Assembly: GCF_038443675.1 (NCBI RefSeq)
Contig: NZ_CP151762.1
Coordinates: 806,001 to 870,000, forward strand
Length of the DNA stretch: 64,000 bases
Origin: Yoonia sp. G8-12
GTDB lineage: Bacteria; Pseudomonadota; Alphaproteobacteria; Rhodobacterales; Rhodobacteraceae
Reading direction: 5' to 3'
Shown here in pieces: positions 1-8,404 of the stretch; the first letter of the stretch is position 1; every line of letters begins with the position of its first letter. Below the pieces are notes generated by a model. The model saw nothing but the letters and a program-made list of their open reading frames with translations, searched no databases and had not been told where the DNA came from. The position numbers and the translations under genes were made by a program.

Positions 1-1362
1 GTCGTTGATACAGCGCACCGCCTTGGTATCCGCGTGATGATTGATCTGGTGCTGAGCCATACCAGCGATCAACACCCGTGGTTCGCCGAGAGCCGCGCTG
101 ACCGCACGAACGACAAATCCAACTGGTATGTCTGGTCTGATCCCAAACCGGACGGCACGCCGCCCAACAACTGGCTGTCGATCTTTGGCGGCTCTGCGTG
201 GCAGTGGGATGCGCGGCGCGAGCAATATTATCTGCACAACTTCCTTGTGTCCCAGCCCGACCTGAATTTCCACGAACCGCAGGTGCAAGAGGCCCTGTTG
301 GATGTGGCGCGTTTCTGGCTGAACCGGGGATGTGACGGGTTCCGTTTGGACACCATCAACTTTTACATGCACGACGCGCAGCTGCGCGATAATCCACCTT
401 TGCCCAAAGAAAAGCGCAACGCCAATATCGCGCCCTCGGTGAACCCCTATAACCACCAAGAACACCTTTATTCCAAGAACCAGCCTGAAAACCTCGATTT
501 CCTGCGCAGGTTGCGTGCGGTCATGGAACCTTACGGTGCTGCCGCCGTGGGCGAAGTGGGCGATGCGCAGCGCGGGCTTGAGATCATGGGCCAGTACACC
601 GCTGGCGATGATCTGATGCAGATGTGCTATGCTTTTGAGTTTCTGGCCGCTGACCAGCCGACCGCTGCACGCATTGTTGATGTGATGGGGCAGGTGGATG
701 AAAAAGCCGCTGACGGTTGGGCCTGCTGGGCGTTTTCAAACCATGACGTCGTGCGCCACCCAACACGTTGGAACCTGCCGCCGGCGGCACAACGGATGTT
801 TGCCTCTCTGATCATGTGCTTGCGTGGTTCGGTCTGTATTTATCAGGGCGAGGAGTTGGGCCTGCCGGAGGCCGATGTCGCGTTTGAGGATCTGCAGGAC
901 CCTTACGGCATTCAGTTCTGGCCCGAGTTCAAGGGCCGTGACGGGTGCCGCACGCCAATGGTCTGGGACAGCGACAACCAGAACGGCGGCTTCTCGGATG
1001 CGCGCCCGTGGTTGCCTGTGGCCTCCGAGCATCTGCATATGTCGGTCAAGGCACAAGAGGACGAACCGGGCGCGTTGCTGCATCACTACCGCAAGGCCAT
1101 TGCCTTCCGCCATTCGCATCCCGCGCTGAGTATCGGCGAACATGACCGGATGCAGGCCAAAGGTGATGTCGTCTATTTCACGCGGACCGCAGGTGCGCAG
1201 ACGATTTTCTGTGCCTTCAACGTCAGCGAAACGCCATCCGATTTCGATCTGCCCGAGGGCAACTGGACACCGATCGGTGCCGAGTTGGGCAGCGCGCATA
1301 CATCCGCAGACGGAAGACTGCACCTTGGGCCGTGGCAGGTTTGCCTCGCGCTCAAGACATGA
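1..1362 (+). CDS. aglA: Alpha-glucosidase, GH13 family (5' end outside window)
   Basis: Hydrolyses alpha-1,4-linked glucosides (maltose, trehalose or sucrose type) taken up by the adjoining ABC transporter. The frame is open from base 1, so the N-terminus, including the first part of the TIM barrel, is missing; 453 codons remain. The GH13 catalytic set is visible: the nucleophile Asp in GFRLDT (codon 117 of the window), the acid/base Glu in AVGEVGD (codon 185) and the transition-state Asp in SNHDVVR (codon 249). The tail is the usual small beta domain. It is followed 17 bases later by an ATPase gene, as in the aglEFGAK operon of Sinorhizobium, which supports the AglA name; exact substrate is inferred. 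Confidence 0.88.
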   Translation, partial: VVDTAHRLGIRVMIDLVLSHTSDQHPWFAESRADRTNDKSNWYVWSDPKPDGTPPNNWLSIFGGSAWQWDARREQYYLHNFLVSQPDLNFHEPQVQEALLDVARFWLNRGCDGFRLDTINFYMHDAQLRDNPPLPKEKRNANIAPSVNPYNHQEHLYSKNQPENLDFLRRLRAVMEPYGAAAVGEVGDAQRGLEIMGQYTAGDDLMQMCYAFEFLAADQPTAARIVDVMGQVDEKAADGWACWAFSNHDVVRHPTRWNLPPAAQRMFASLIMCLRGSVCIYQGEELGLPEADVAFEDLQDPYGIQFWPEFKGRDGCRTPMVWDSDNQNGGFSDARPWLPVASEHLHMSVKAQEDEPGALLHHYRKAIAFRHSHPALSIGEHDRMQAKGDVVYFTRTAGAQTIFCAFNVSETPSDFDLPEGNWTPIGAELGSAHTSADGRLHLGPWQVCLALKT

Positions 1363-1379
1363 ATTTAGGGGAGTGAGAT

Positions 1380-2471
1380 ATGGCTGATCTGAAACTGACG
1401 GACGTCGCCAAGACATACGGCGGCAAAGTTGATGTTCTCAAACACATCAATCTGGACATCAAAAAGGGCGAACTGATCGTCTTTGTCGGCCCGTCCGGTT
1501 GCGGTAAATCCACTTTGCTGCGGATGATTGCAGGTCTGGAAAAGATCACTGGCGGCGAGTTGCAGATTGATGGTCAGGTCGTCAACGACGTGCCCCCCGC
1601 ACAGCGCGGTATCGCGATGGTGTTCCAGTCCTACGCACTTTATCCGCATATGACGGTGCGCGATAACATGTCGTTCGCGCTCAAGCTGGCCAAGAAGACA
1701 CAGGTCGAGATTGACGAGGCGGTGAACCGCGCCGCCAAGATCCTGCAACTGGATGATTATCTTGATCGCCTGCCCAAGGCGCTTTCGGGTGGTCAGCGCC
1801 AGCGCGTTGCGATTGGCCGGTCGATTGTGCGCGACCCCAAGGTGTATCTGTTCGATGAACCCCTGTCGAACCTTGATGCCGCCCTGCGTGTGGCGACACG
1901 GATCGAGATTGCGCAGCTTAAGGAATCGATGCCCGACAGCACGATGATCTATGTCACCCACGATCAGGTCGAAGCGATGACACTGGCCACCCGTATCGTG
2001 GTGCTGGCCAACAAGGGCATCGCCCAGGTAGGCACCCCGCTTGAGCTTTATGAACGCCCCGAGAACGAGTTTGTGGCGCAATTCATTGGCTCGCCTGCCA
2101 TGAACCTGTTGGCAGGTGAAATTGTGGAAACCGGCACACAGACCGTTGTGAAGCTTGATGGTGGCGGGCTGGTGAAATCTGCGGTGCCAACGCAGGAGTC
2201 CGATAAGGGCCTGAAGGTGAATATCGGTATTCGTCCAGAAGACATGGTCGCGTCCGACAGTGATGACTACGCCTTTGAGGGCAAGGTGAACATCACCGAG
2301 GCGTTGGGCGAGGTCACGCTGCTTTATTTCGACAAGGTCGGTGGCAATGATGCCGTGATCGGCAAACTGCCCGGTATCCACGCCGATCTGCGTGGCAAAT
2401 CCGTGCGGATGGCGGCGACGCCCGACAAGGTGCAGATCTTCCACAATGGTCAATCGCTTTATTACAGATAA
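1380..2471 (+). CDS. aglK: ABC transporter ATP-binding protein, alpha-glucoside (CUT1/MalK type)
   Basis: Cytoplasmic ATPase that powers sugar import. 363 residues, the usual MalK/UgpC length. Walker A GPSGCGKST (about residues 38-46), Q-loop, signature LSGGQRQRV, Walker B VYLFDEPLSNLDA and the switch His in YVTHDQVEAM are all present, followed by a C-terminal TOBE/OB regulatory region (about 240-363). GGGGAG lies just before the ATG. It is the last gene of the operon: a strong terminator follows within 70 bases. The substrate assignment rests on the upstream alpha-glucosidase; on sequence alone it could serve any CUT1 importer. Confidence 0.9.
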   Translation: MADLKLTDVAKTYGGKVDVLKHINLDIKKGELIVFVGPSGCGKSTLLRMIAGLEKITGGELQIDGQVVNDVPPAQRGIAMVFQSYALYPHMTVRDNMSFALKLAKKTQVEIDEAVNRAAKILQLDDYLDRLPKALSGGQRQRVAIGRSIVRDPKVYLFDEPLSNLDAALRVATRIEIAQLKESMPDSTMIYVTHDQVEAMTLATRIVVLANKGIAQVGTPLELYERPENEFVAQFIGSPAMNLLAGEIVETGTQTVVKLDGGGLVKSAVPTQESDKGLKVNIGIRPEDMVASDSDDYAFEGKVNITEALGEVTLLYFDKVGGNDAVIGKLPGIHADLRGKSVRMAATPDKVQIFHNGQSLYYR

Positions 2472-2505
2472 GGGTTCCCTCCCGAGCGTAACGAGTTGAT
2501 TGTAT

Positions 2506-2541
2506 CGCGCCGATGTGTACGCATCGGCGCGTATTCTTTTT
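2506..2541 (+). terminator. Rho-independent terminator of the agl operon
   Basis: Ten-base-pair perfect stem CGCGCCGATG / CATCGGCGCG (2506-2515 with 2522-2531), loop TGTACG, then a T-rich run to 2541. It sits 34 bases after aglK and just before the aldolase start, so the aldolase is a separate unit. Confidence 0.85.
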
Positions 2542-2555
2542 CATGAGGTCATCTG

Positions 2556-3404
2556 ATGCAAACACCTGTCAATACGCTCAAAGGCGCGCTGCAATCCGGT
2601 GCGGTCCAGCACGGCATCTGGCTGACGTCCGGCACATCCGTTCTGGCTGAACTTGCGGGCAACGCGGGCTTTGACTGGTGCCTGATTGATGGTGAACATG
2701 GCCCGAACACGGTGAGCGAGATGCTGCCGCAGTTGCAGGCGCTTGCCATCAGCGGGACACCTGCCGTGGTGCGGATCGCCAATGCCGAGGCGTGGATGGT
2801 CAAGCAGGCGCTTGATCTGGGGTGCCAGACCGTGCTGGTGCCGATGGTGGATGATGCGCAGACCGCGCAGAAGATGGCGCATGCCATGCGCTATCCGCCT
2901 GAGGGCAATCGCGGAATGGGGGCTGTGCTGGCGCGCGCGACGGGCTGGGGCGCGGTCGCCGACTATCCGCATAGCGCCAATGCGCAGATGTGCCTGCTGG
3001 TGCAGGCCGAAAGCGCGCGGGCTGTTGATAACATTGATGCGATTGCGGCGACCGAGGGGGTGGACGGGGTATTCGTCGGCCCCGCCGATCTGTCAGCCGA
3101 CATGGGCTATCCGGGCCAGCCCGACCACCCCGACGTGGAAAAGGCCATCGACCACCTGATTGCCCGGACGGTGGCGGCGGGCAAGGTGGCGGGGATCATC
3201 ACGTTTGATCAGACCCGTTTCAAAGAATACGCCGAGAAAGGCGTGACCTTCCTCGGCGTGGGGGGATTTGGCGGTGCTGAACAGCGCCTTGCGCCAATTG
3301 GCACAGCGCGTCACATCTTAACCGCGACGGCGGCGTCCTGTGCGGGCGCGCCCTTCGCCTTCTTTGGGGGCGACGCGGTTGAACTTGATCCACTCGGATC
3401 CTGA
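2556..3404 (+). CDS. HpcH/HpaI family class II aldolase, frameshifted near its 3' end
   Basis: Metal-dependent aldolase that cleaves 2-keto-3-deoxy acids to pyruvate (or pyruvaldehyde-type products); pathway not shown by the context. Family signatures are the ligand region LIDGEHGPN (about 44-52), VQAESARAVDN and FVGPADLSADMG. The open frame runs to 3404 and its last ~47 residues (after FLGVG) do not look like the family. One base on, from 3265, the sequence reads DLAVLNSALRQLAQRVTS and stops at 3321, which is the expected ending and gives the normal ~255 residues. The shift lies in a G6 run, 3260-3265. The biological end is therefore probably 3321, not 3404; the long version overlaps the convergent gene by 87 bases. 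Confidence 0.82.
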   Translation: MQTPVNTLKGALQSGAVQHGIWLTSGTSVLAELAGNAGFDWCLIDGEHGPNTVSEMLPQLQALAISGTPAVVRIANAEAWMVKQALDLGCQTVLVPMVDDAQTAQKMAHAMRYPPEGNRGMGAVLARATGWGAVADYPHSANAQMCLLVQAESARAVDNIDAIAATEGVDGVFVGPADLSADMGYPGQPDHPDVEKAIDHLIARTVAAGKVAGIITFDQTRFKEYAEKGVTFLGVGGFGGAEQRLAPIGTARHILTATAASCAGAPFAFFGGDAVELDPLGS

Positions 3405-4385
3405 CGGATCATTGTCGGTCAGGAAATTGGCGGCACGGATCGCTTCCATTTCCTTGCCTGCGCGCGGCTTGGTCGATCCCATGCCAAAGAGCGCGACGAA
3501 GGTTTCGTCGTCGATATCCTCTGGCAGGATGATCCCGGCTGCCAGAATTTCCGCCTTCTTTTCGGCGATCTTCAACGGGCCAACAGGCAGGGCGACCGGG
3601 TTCATGATGGCCGATGTCATGCCTGCGGTCATCGCCATTGGCAGGAAGGCGTTGTTGATGCCGTGGCGGTTGGGCAGGCCAAAGCTGATGTTGGATGCAC
3701 CGCACGTCGTGTTCACGCCCAGCTCTTCGCGCAGTCGGCGCACAAGGGTAAACACCTGCAAACCGGCCGTCCCCATCGCACCAATCGGCATCACCAGCGG
3801 ATCAACCACGATGTCATGGGCGGGAATGCCGAAATCAGCGGCGCGTTCCACGATTTTCTTGGCAACGGCAAAGCGGACGTCAGGATCCTCAGAGATGCCG
3901 GTGTCATCATTCGAGATCGCAACAACAGGTACGTTGTATTTCTTGACCAGCGGCAGGACCAGCTCAAGGCGCTCTTCCTCGCCTGTAACCGAGTTCAGCA
4001 AAGGCCGCCCTTCGGCAGCGGCCAACCCGTTTTCCAGCGCACCCGGAACCGAACTGTCGATGCACAGCGGCACATCTACAATCGCCTGCACCCGTTCAAT
4101 CATTTCCTTCATCAAGGGGGGTTCGACAAAGTTGTTGTCCGCATAGCGCGGATCCTCGGCCATTTTGTTCGAAAACACAGCGCCGGAATTGATATCAAGA
4201 ATATTCGCACCCGCCGCGACCTGCGCAATCGCATCGGCCTCAACACGGGAAAAATCACCCCGCTCAAGCTCTTCGGCGAGGATCTTGCGGCCTGTGGGGT
4301 TGATCCGCTCACCGATCACGCAAAAGGGCTGGTCGAAGCCGATGATAGCAGTCTTGGTTTTGGATTCGACGATCGTGCGTGTCAT
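3318..4385 (-). CDS. Methyltetrahydrofolate-corrinoid methyltransferase (pterin-binding; split methionine synthase subunit)
   Basis: A pterin-binding TIM-barrel protein that would move the methyl group of 5-methyl-tetrahydrofolate to a B12 protein. 355 residues; related to the second module of MetH and to dihydropteroate synthase. Visible motifs: GERINPTGRK (about 24-33), AAGANILDINSG, CIDSSVPGALENGL, LLNSVTGEEE, AISNDDTGIS, DIVVDPLVMPIG and GASNISFGLPNR. The C-terminus ends in a basic tail (GRRRRG). It lies 9 bases after the MetF-like gene and is probably co-transcribed with it. With the B12-binding and homocysteine methyltransferase genes at 25.9-28.9 kb it completes a split methionine synthase of the kind described in Phaeobacter. 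A catabolic demethylation role is the alternative. Confidence 0.85.
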   Translation of the reverse strand: MTRTIVESKTKTAIIGFDQPFCVIGERINPTGRKILAEELERGDFSRVEADAIAQVAAGANILDINSGAVFSNKMAEDPRYADNNFVEPPLMKEMIERVQAIVDVPLCIDSSVPGALENGLAAAEGRPLLNSVTGEEERLELVLPLVKKYNVPVVAISNDDTGISEDPDVRFAVAKKIVERAADFGIPAHDIVVDPLVMPIGAMGTAGLQVFTLVRRLREELGVNTTCGASNISFGLPNRHGINNAFLPMAMTAGMTSAIMNPVALPVGPLKIAEKKAEILAAGIILPEDIDDETFVALFGMGSTKPRAGKEMEAIRAANFLTDNDPSGSEWIKFNRVAPKEGEGRARTGRRRRG

Positions 4386-4394
4386 ATTTGATCC

Positions 4395-5324
4395 TTAAGA
4401 TTGCGCAGCAGGAACAGCAGAGGCGCCGCCGTTTGCAATGGCCCAAGCGGCGTTGGTTTTGATACCGCCAAGCGGGAAGAAGTGGACATTGGTGATGTTG
4501 GAATCAGGGTGCGCGGCCTTGTGGGCGGCCAGTTCGGTCAGCACCTCTGTCGGCTCATAGGGCAGCAAGAGCTTGGTCACATCCATCGCGCGCTTTTGCA
4601 GGACTTTCAGCGACGGCCCCACGCCACAGGCAATCGCGAATTTGATCAGGGTTTGCAGCTTGGCCGGTCCGGCAATCCCGATGTGCACAGGGATCGTGAT
4701 CCCTGCATCCTTCAGGGCGTCGGCCCAGGCGATAATCGGGCCTGCCTCAAACGCAAATTGCGTGGCCAGCGCCATTTCGGCGTCGCTTGTATCGGCAAAC
4801 CGCTGCTTCCAGCGCAGGGCCTCCATCACGTTCTTGTCGGACCCGTCCTTGTCGATGTCGCGGTTGCCTTCGGGGTGGCCTGCGACATGCAGACGCTTGA
4901 ACCCTGCCTTGCCAAACAGCCCGCTTTCCAGCAGTTGCATGGACGAATGGTATTCGCCGTGCGGCGTGGCCACACCACCGGCCAGCAACAGCGCCTGATC
5001 AACGCCCGCTTCGCCCTGATAGCGGGCGATCCAGTCTGCCAGTGTCGCCTCATCCTTGATGATCCGCGCGGGAAAATGCGGCATCACCTTATAGCCGTCA
5101 GTGGCCAGACGCTTGGCCGTGGCAACCATGTCTTCAATCGGCGTACCCTCGATGTGGGCGATATAGACGCGGGTGCCTGCGGGCAGCAGTTCGCGGAAAT
5201 CTTCCACCTTTTCGGCGGTGCGTGGCATCACCTCGATGGAATAACCCTTCAGGAAGGCTTCCATCTGTGGCGATACGGTCGGTGCGGCGACCTCTTTGGT
5301 TTTGCGGAATGAGAGCAGGGACAT
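4395..5324 (-). CDS. Methylenetetrahydrofolate reductase family protein (MetF-like)
   Basis: Predicted flavoprotein making 5-methyl-THF from 5,10-methylene-THF, the methyl donor for the next gene's product. 309 residues from the ATG at 5324, chosen because GGAGG lies seven bases upstream; the frame extends 17 codons further but without a site. Family-like stretches include VYIAHIEGTPIEDMVATAKRL, MPHFPARI, LLLAGGVATPHGEYHSSMQLL and VAGHPEGN. It is a diverged branch of MTHFR common next to the pterin methyltransferase in Rhodobacteraceae. Order here is PF13769 gene, this gene, then the methyltransferase. Confidence 0.8.
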   Translation of the reverse strand: MSLLSFRKTKEVAAPTVSPQMEAFLKGYSIEVMPRTAEKVEDFRELLPAGTRVYIAHIEGTPIEDMVATAKRLATDGYKVMPHFPARIIKDEATLADWIARYQGEAGVDQALLLAGGVATPHGEYHSSMQLLESGLFGKAGFKRLHVAGHPEGNRDIDKDGSDKNVMEALRWKQRFADTSDAEMALATQFAFEAGPIIAWADALKDAGITIPVHIGIAGPAKLQTLIKFAIACGVGPSLKVLQKRAMDVTKLLLPYEPTEVLTELAAHKAAHPDSNITNVHFFPLGGIKTNAAWAIANGGASAVPAAQS

Positions 5325-5365
5325 AACGACCTCCGATAGGCGTGCGGGAAAAGAGGGCAGGGACT

Positions 5366-5662
5366 TCAAGCCCAACCATCATTGGCGATAAGCGTCTTGA
5401 TCCGCTCTTGGTCATACTCGGCGATGATCCGTGCGACGGTGGCCTCTGCCGCGTCTTGATCGGTGCCATCGACCGCAATGGGATCAGCCTTGCGAAAGCC
5501 TGCCATGTATTCATCGGATTCAGCGGCACCCGATTTCATTGCGGCGCGGTCAATCGCCTGTTCAAACCGTTCCGGCAGCGGTAGTTTCACCCCGCGCCGT
5601 CCACGGCCCACAATGACCTGTGCTGGCATATCGCGCCAATAGACGATTACGACGTCGGCCAT
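5366..5662 (-). CDS. PF13769-type (so-called virulence factor) small protein of the methionine cluster
   Basis: 98 residues, soluble, no signal peptide. The opening VVIVYWRDMPAQVIVGRGRRG and the segment LPERFEQAIDRAAM are typical of the small family labelled virulence factor (PF13769). It is the first gene of the three-gene unit that ends with the pterin methyltransferase, 41 bases ahead of the MetF-like gene. The family name carries no real functional information; context suggests a role in one-carbon or methionine-synthase metabolism. Function unknown. Confidence 0.72.
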   Translation of the reverse strand: MADVVIVYWRDMPAQVIVGRGRRGVKLPLPERFEQAIDRAAMKSGAAESDEYMAGFRKADPIAVDGTDQDAAEATVARIIAEYDQERIKTLIANDGWA

Positions 5663-5911
5663 CTGTGATTCCTCGTTGTTCGTTGTCTCGTTCTATCATC
5701 GCCAAGCGCACCTCAGTGTCGGTTTTCGACCCAAGGTGTGCAGAGAGCGACGACGCTTTGCTATACGATCCGCAGCGGTGCGGCTATGCGGCGGCATCTT
5801 CATATTTTGCATAATCGTTGTGAGGCAAATCGCGCGAAGCGATGACAAGACTTGTGCAATCTCATCCGACCCCCTAGCTTGGGATTAACTCGAAAATGGA
5901 GGGCGTGAACA

Positions 5912-7025
5912 ATGGCGCCCAAGCGTCCCGATGGTGCGGGCGCGTTTCCCAAAGCGGTCGATACCCCCGCGCCGAAATCGTCCGATCCATCGCAGCTGTA
6001 TGCGGCACTGGATTTGGGCACAAATAGCTGTCGGATGTTGATTGCCCAACCCAAGGGCAGCCAATTCCATGTGGTCGACAGTTTTTCAAAGTCGGTGCAA
6101 CTGGGCCATGGTCTGGAAAGCACAGGGCGTCTTTCGCGCGCGTCGATGAACCGCACGATTGCGGCCATGCAGAATCTGCCGTGAGAAACTCAAACGCCAC
6201 GGGGTGCAGCACATGCGCCTTGTCGCAACCGAGGCCTGCCGCCGCGCGATCAATGGGGACAGTTTTGTAGCCCAGGTGCGTCGCGAAACGGGGCTGAAAC
6301 TTGAAATCATCAAACCTGAGGAAGAAGCGCGGCTTGCGGTGATTTCCTGCGCGCCTTTGGTCAGCATGAATACCGAGCAGCTTTTGGTGGTGGATATAGG
6401 TGGCGGATCGACCGAACTGGTGTGGATCGACCTGACCAACGTCCCCAAGCGCGAACGCCCGCGCGCGATCATGCGCCTGCATGCAGGGTTCAAATCTGAT
6501 CCCGGCCCCTTTGCTGCGGCCAAGGTTGTGGACTGGATTTCTGTGCCTTTGGGTGTGGCCACGCTGCGCGACCAGTTCGAAGATGTGGAAGATGACGCCG
6601 CGCGTTTCGCACTGATGAGCTGGTTTTTTGAGGAAAACCTTGAAGAGTTTTCCCCCTATGCCGCCGCACAGGCGCGTGAGGGGTTCCAGATTATCGGCAC
6701 CAGCGGCACGGTGACGACCGTGGCGGCCAGCCATCTGGGCCTGAAACGTTATGATCGCACCAAAGTGGACGGTCTGCGCATGACCACCGACCAGATTGAT
6801 ACGGTGATCCGCGATTACCTTGTGCTGGGGCCTGCGGGCCGCCGGTCTGATCCGCGCATTGGCAAGGACAGGCAGGCGTTAATCATGTCAGGCTCTGCGA
6901 TTTTGCAGGCTTTGATGCGGCTTTGGCCGACCGACCGTCTGTCTGTGGCGGATCGTGGCCTGCGCGAAGGGCTGCTTTATGCCCAGATGTCGGCGCATGG
7001 GGTCTTGGAAGACACCCCGTTTTAG
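5912..7025 (+). pseudogene. ppx: Ppx/GppA exopolyphosphatase, interrupted by one frameshift
   Basis: Would remove phosphate from polyphosphate or convert pppGpp. The first part (5912-6184) reads ALDLGTNSCRMLIAQ, the ASKHA phosphate-binding motif, then stops after MQNLP. One base over, from about 6174, it continues ICREKLKRHGVQHMRLVATEACRRA with the second motif VDIGGGSTELVWID and GTSGTVTTVAA to 7025. Dropping one A of the AA at 6173-6174 restores a single protein of ~370 residues. This is the only frameshift in the window not in a G run. rlmE follows 15 bases later and is probably co-transcribed. Everything else looks functional, so an indel error is as likely as a true pseudogene. Confidence 0.85.
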
Positions 7026-7040
7026 GGATAAGGCGCTGTC

Positions 7041-7775
7041 ATGGTGAAACGTCCGACAAAAAAGAACACATCCGGTCGCGGGCAACGCGATCTGCACGTC
7101 AAGGTGAAAACCGCCCGCGGGCGCAAGCTCAGCTCGACCCAGTGGTTGCAGCGGCAGTTGAACGATCCTTACGTCAAACGCGCACAGGCCGATGGGTATC
7201 GCGGGCGTGCGGCCTATAAAATCCTCGAACTGGATGACAAATACCGCTTCCTCGTGCCGGGTGCGCGGATCGTCGATCTGGGCTGCGCGCCGGGTGGGTG
7301 GCTGCAGGTTGCGGTCAAACGTGCCAACACGCTGGGCGACCGCACCAGCAAGGCGCAGGGCTTTGTGCTTGGTGTGGATCTGCAAGAGGTGGAACCGATT
7401 GCAGGGGCCGAAATCCACCAGTTGGATTTCATGGAAGATGATGCCGACATGAAGGTCAAAGAATGGCTGGGCGGCAAGGCCAATGTTGTGATGTCCGACA
7501 TGGCGGCCTCGGCTTCGGGGCACAAACAGACCGATCACAACCGCATTATCGCGCTGTGCGAAGCGGCGGCCTATTTCGCCTTTGACGTGCTGGAAGAGGG
7601 CGGCACCTTTGTCGCCAAAGTGCTGGCAGGAGGGGCCGAGGGCGATTTGCAAAAACTGCTGAAAGCACGGTTCACGAAGGTGGCGAATGTGAAACCGCCC
7701 GCGTCACGGTCGGATAGTTCGGAAAAATTTGTTGTGGCGACCGGATTTAAGGGCGCTGAAGGCGTCGAGGAATAA
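7041..7775 (+). CDS. rlmE: 23S rRNA (uridine-2'-O)-methyltransferase RlmE (FtsJ/RrmJ)
   Basis: Methylates the 2'-OH of U2552 in 23S rRNA during late 50S assembly, using SAM. 244 residues, slightly longer than the E. coli enzyme because of a basic N-terminal extension (first ~25 residues). SAM-binding motif IVDLGCAPGGWLQVA (about 74-88), catalytic Asp in MSDMAASASGHKQTDH, catalytic Lys in GGTFVAKVLAGG, and the Glu of SSEKFVVATGFKG complete the K-D-K-E set. It follows ppx closely, an arrangement common in Rhodobacterales. Confidence 0.93.
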   Translation: MVKRPTKKNTSGRGQRDLHVKVKTARGRKLSSTQWLQRQLNDPYVKRAQADGYRGRAAYKILELDDKYRFLVPGARIVDLGCAPGGWLQVAVKRANTLGDRTSKAQGFVLGVDLQEVEPIAGAEIHQLDFMEDDADMKVKEWLGGKANVVMSDMAASASGHKQTDHNRIIALCEAAAYFAFDVLEEGGTFVAKVLAGGAEGDLQKLLKARFTKVANVKPPASRSDSSEKFVVATGFKGAEGVEE

Positions 7776-7962
7776 TGGCCTCTCTGCGGTCTAGGCAAAA
7801 TGGTGTCCGATTTTCACCAAGAGCAGCTTGCGAGATGTCTGACTGAAGAGTGTGATATACTCTTCAAGTGTATCGGTCTGATTGGCGAGGCGACACCCTC
7901 GCATTTGCAAATAGTTCAGCGGCTTCTTATGTTTCATTGAGCGAGTTTCAGGGAGCGGATAA

Positions 7963-8154
7963 GTGAAGAGCGCGATACGTTTCATAATCGGCCTGCTTAT
8001 GCCCATTATCCTGATCGGATCTGGCGGCGCGATGTTCGGCTGGGGGCTCGAGAATGATTGGGATTATATTGCTTGGGCCGGTATCGGTCTGATTGGGGCC
8101 GGGATCATCTGGGGTCTTGTTGTATGGCTGTTGGTGGATTTGCGTACGTGGTAA
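7963..8154 (+). CDS. Small two-helix membrane protein
   Basis: 63 residues starting at GTG 7963 with a GGGAGCGG ribosome site. Two hydrophobic segments (about 4-26 and 36-58) joined by GLENDWDY suggest a hairpin inner-membrane protein. No recognised family. It stands alone between rlmE and glpD, transcribed the same way. Composition matches the neighbours. Whether it is expressed cannot be told from sequence. Confidence 0.5.
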   Translation: MKSAIRFIIGLLMPIILIGSGGAMFGWGLENDWDYIAWAGIGLIGAGIIWGLVVWLLVDLRTW

Positions 8155-8404
8155 TCGCGCGCTGAAGAAATGATGCCTGCTACCTGTGCATTCCTAACGC
8201 TGCGCGGTGATCCGATCTTTCATTTTCAATCAGCGTCCGTTGTTTCCGGCAGTAAACAAATGCCTGCCGAGTGGAACATTCCTTCGATTGGAATATATCC
8301 ACCTCAGAGTATGTTGGTCTGCTTGCCGGCAAGCATTGGTAAGCTTGCGACACGCACCCATGCGGCAGGCGCGCCAAACCGACCAAAACAGAATGAGGCA
8401 AAAT

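Noticed and set aside
1365..2453. Long minus-strand open frame opposite aglK
   Set aside because: Shadow of a strongly supported ABC ATPase gene; low-complexity His/Arg-rich translation with no family features.
3260..3265. Phase variation through poly-G tracts
   Set aside because: The runs are only five or six bases long and lie in metabolic genes; indel error or decay explains them better than contingency switching.
5663..5911. A SAM or SAH riboswitch upstream of the methionine unit
   Set aside because: I looked for SAM-II or SAH-type cores in this spacer and saw no convincing pairing; only the short TTTGCATA motif stands out.
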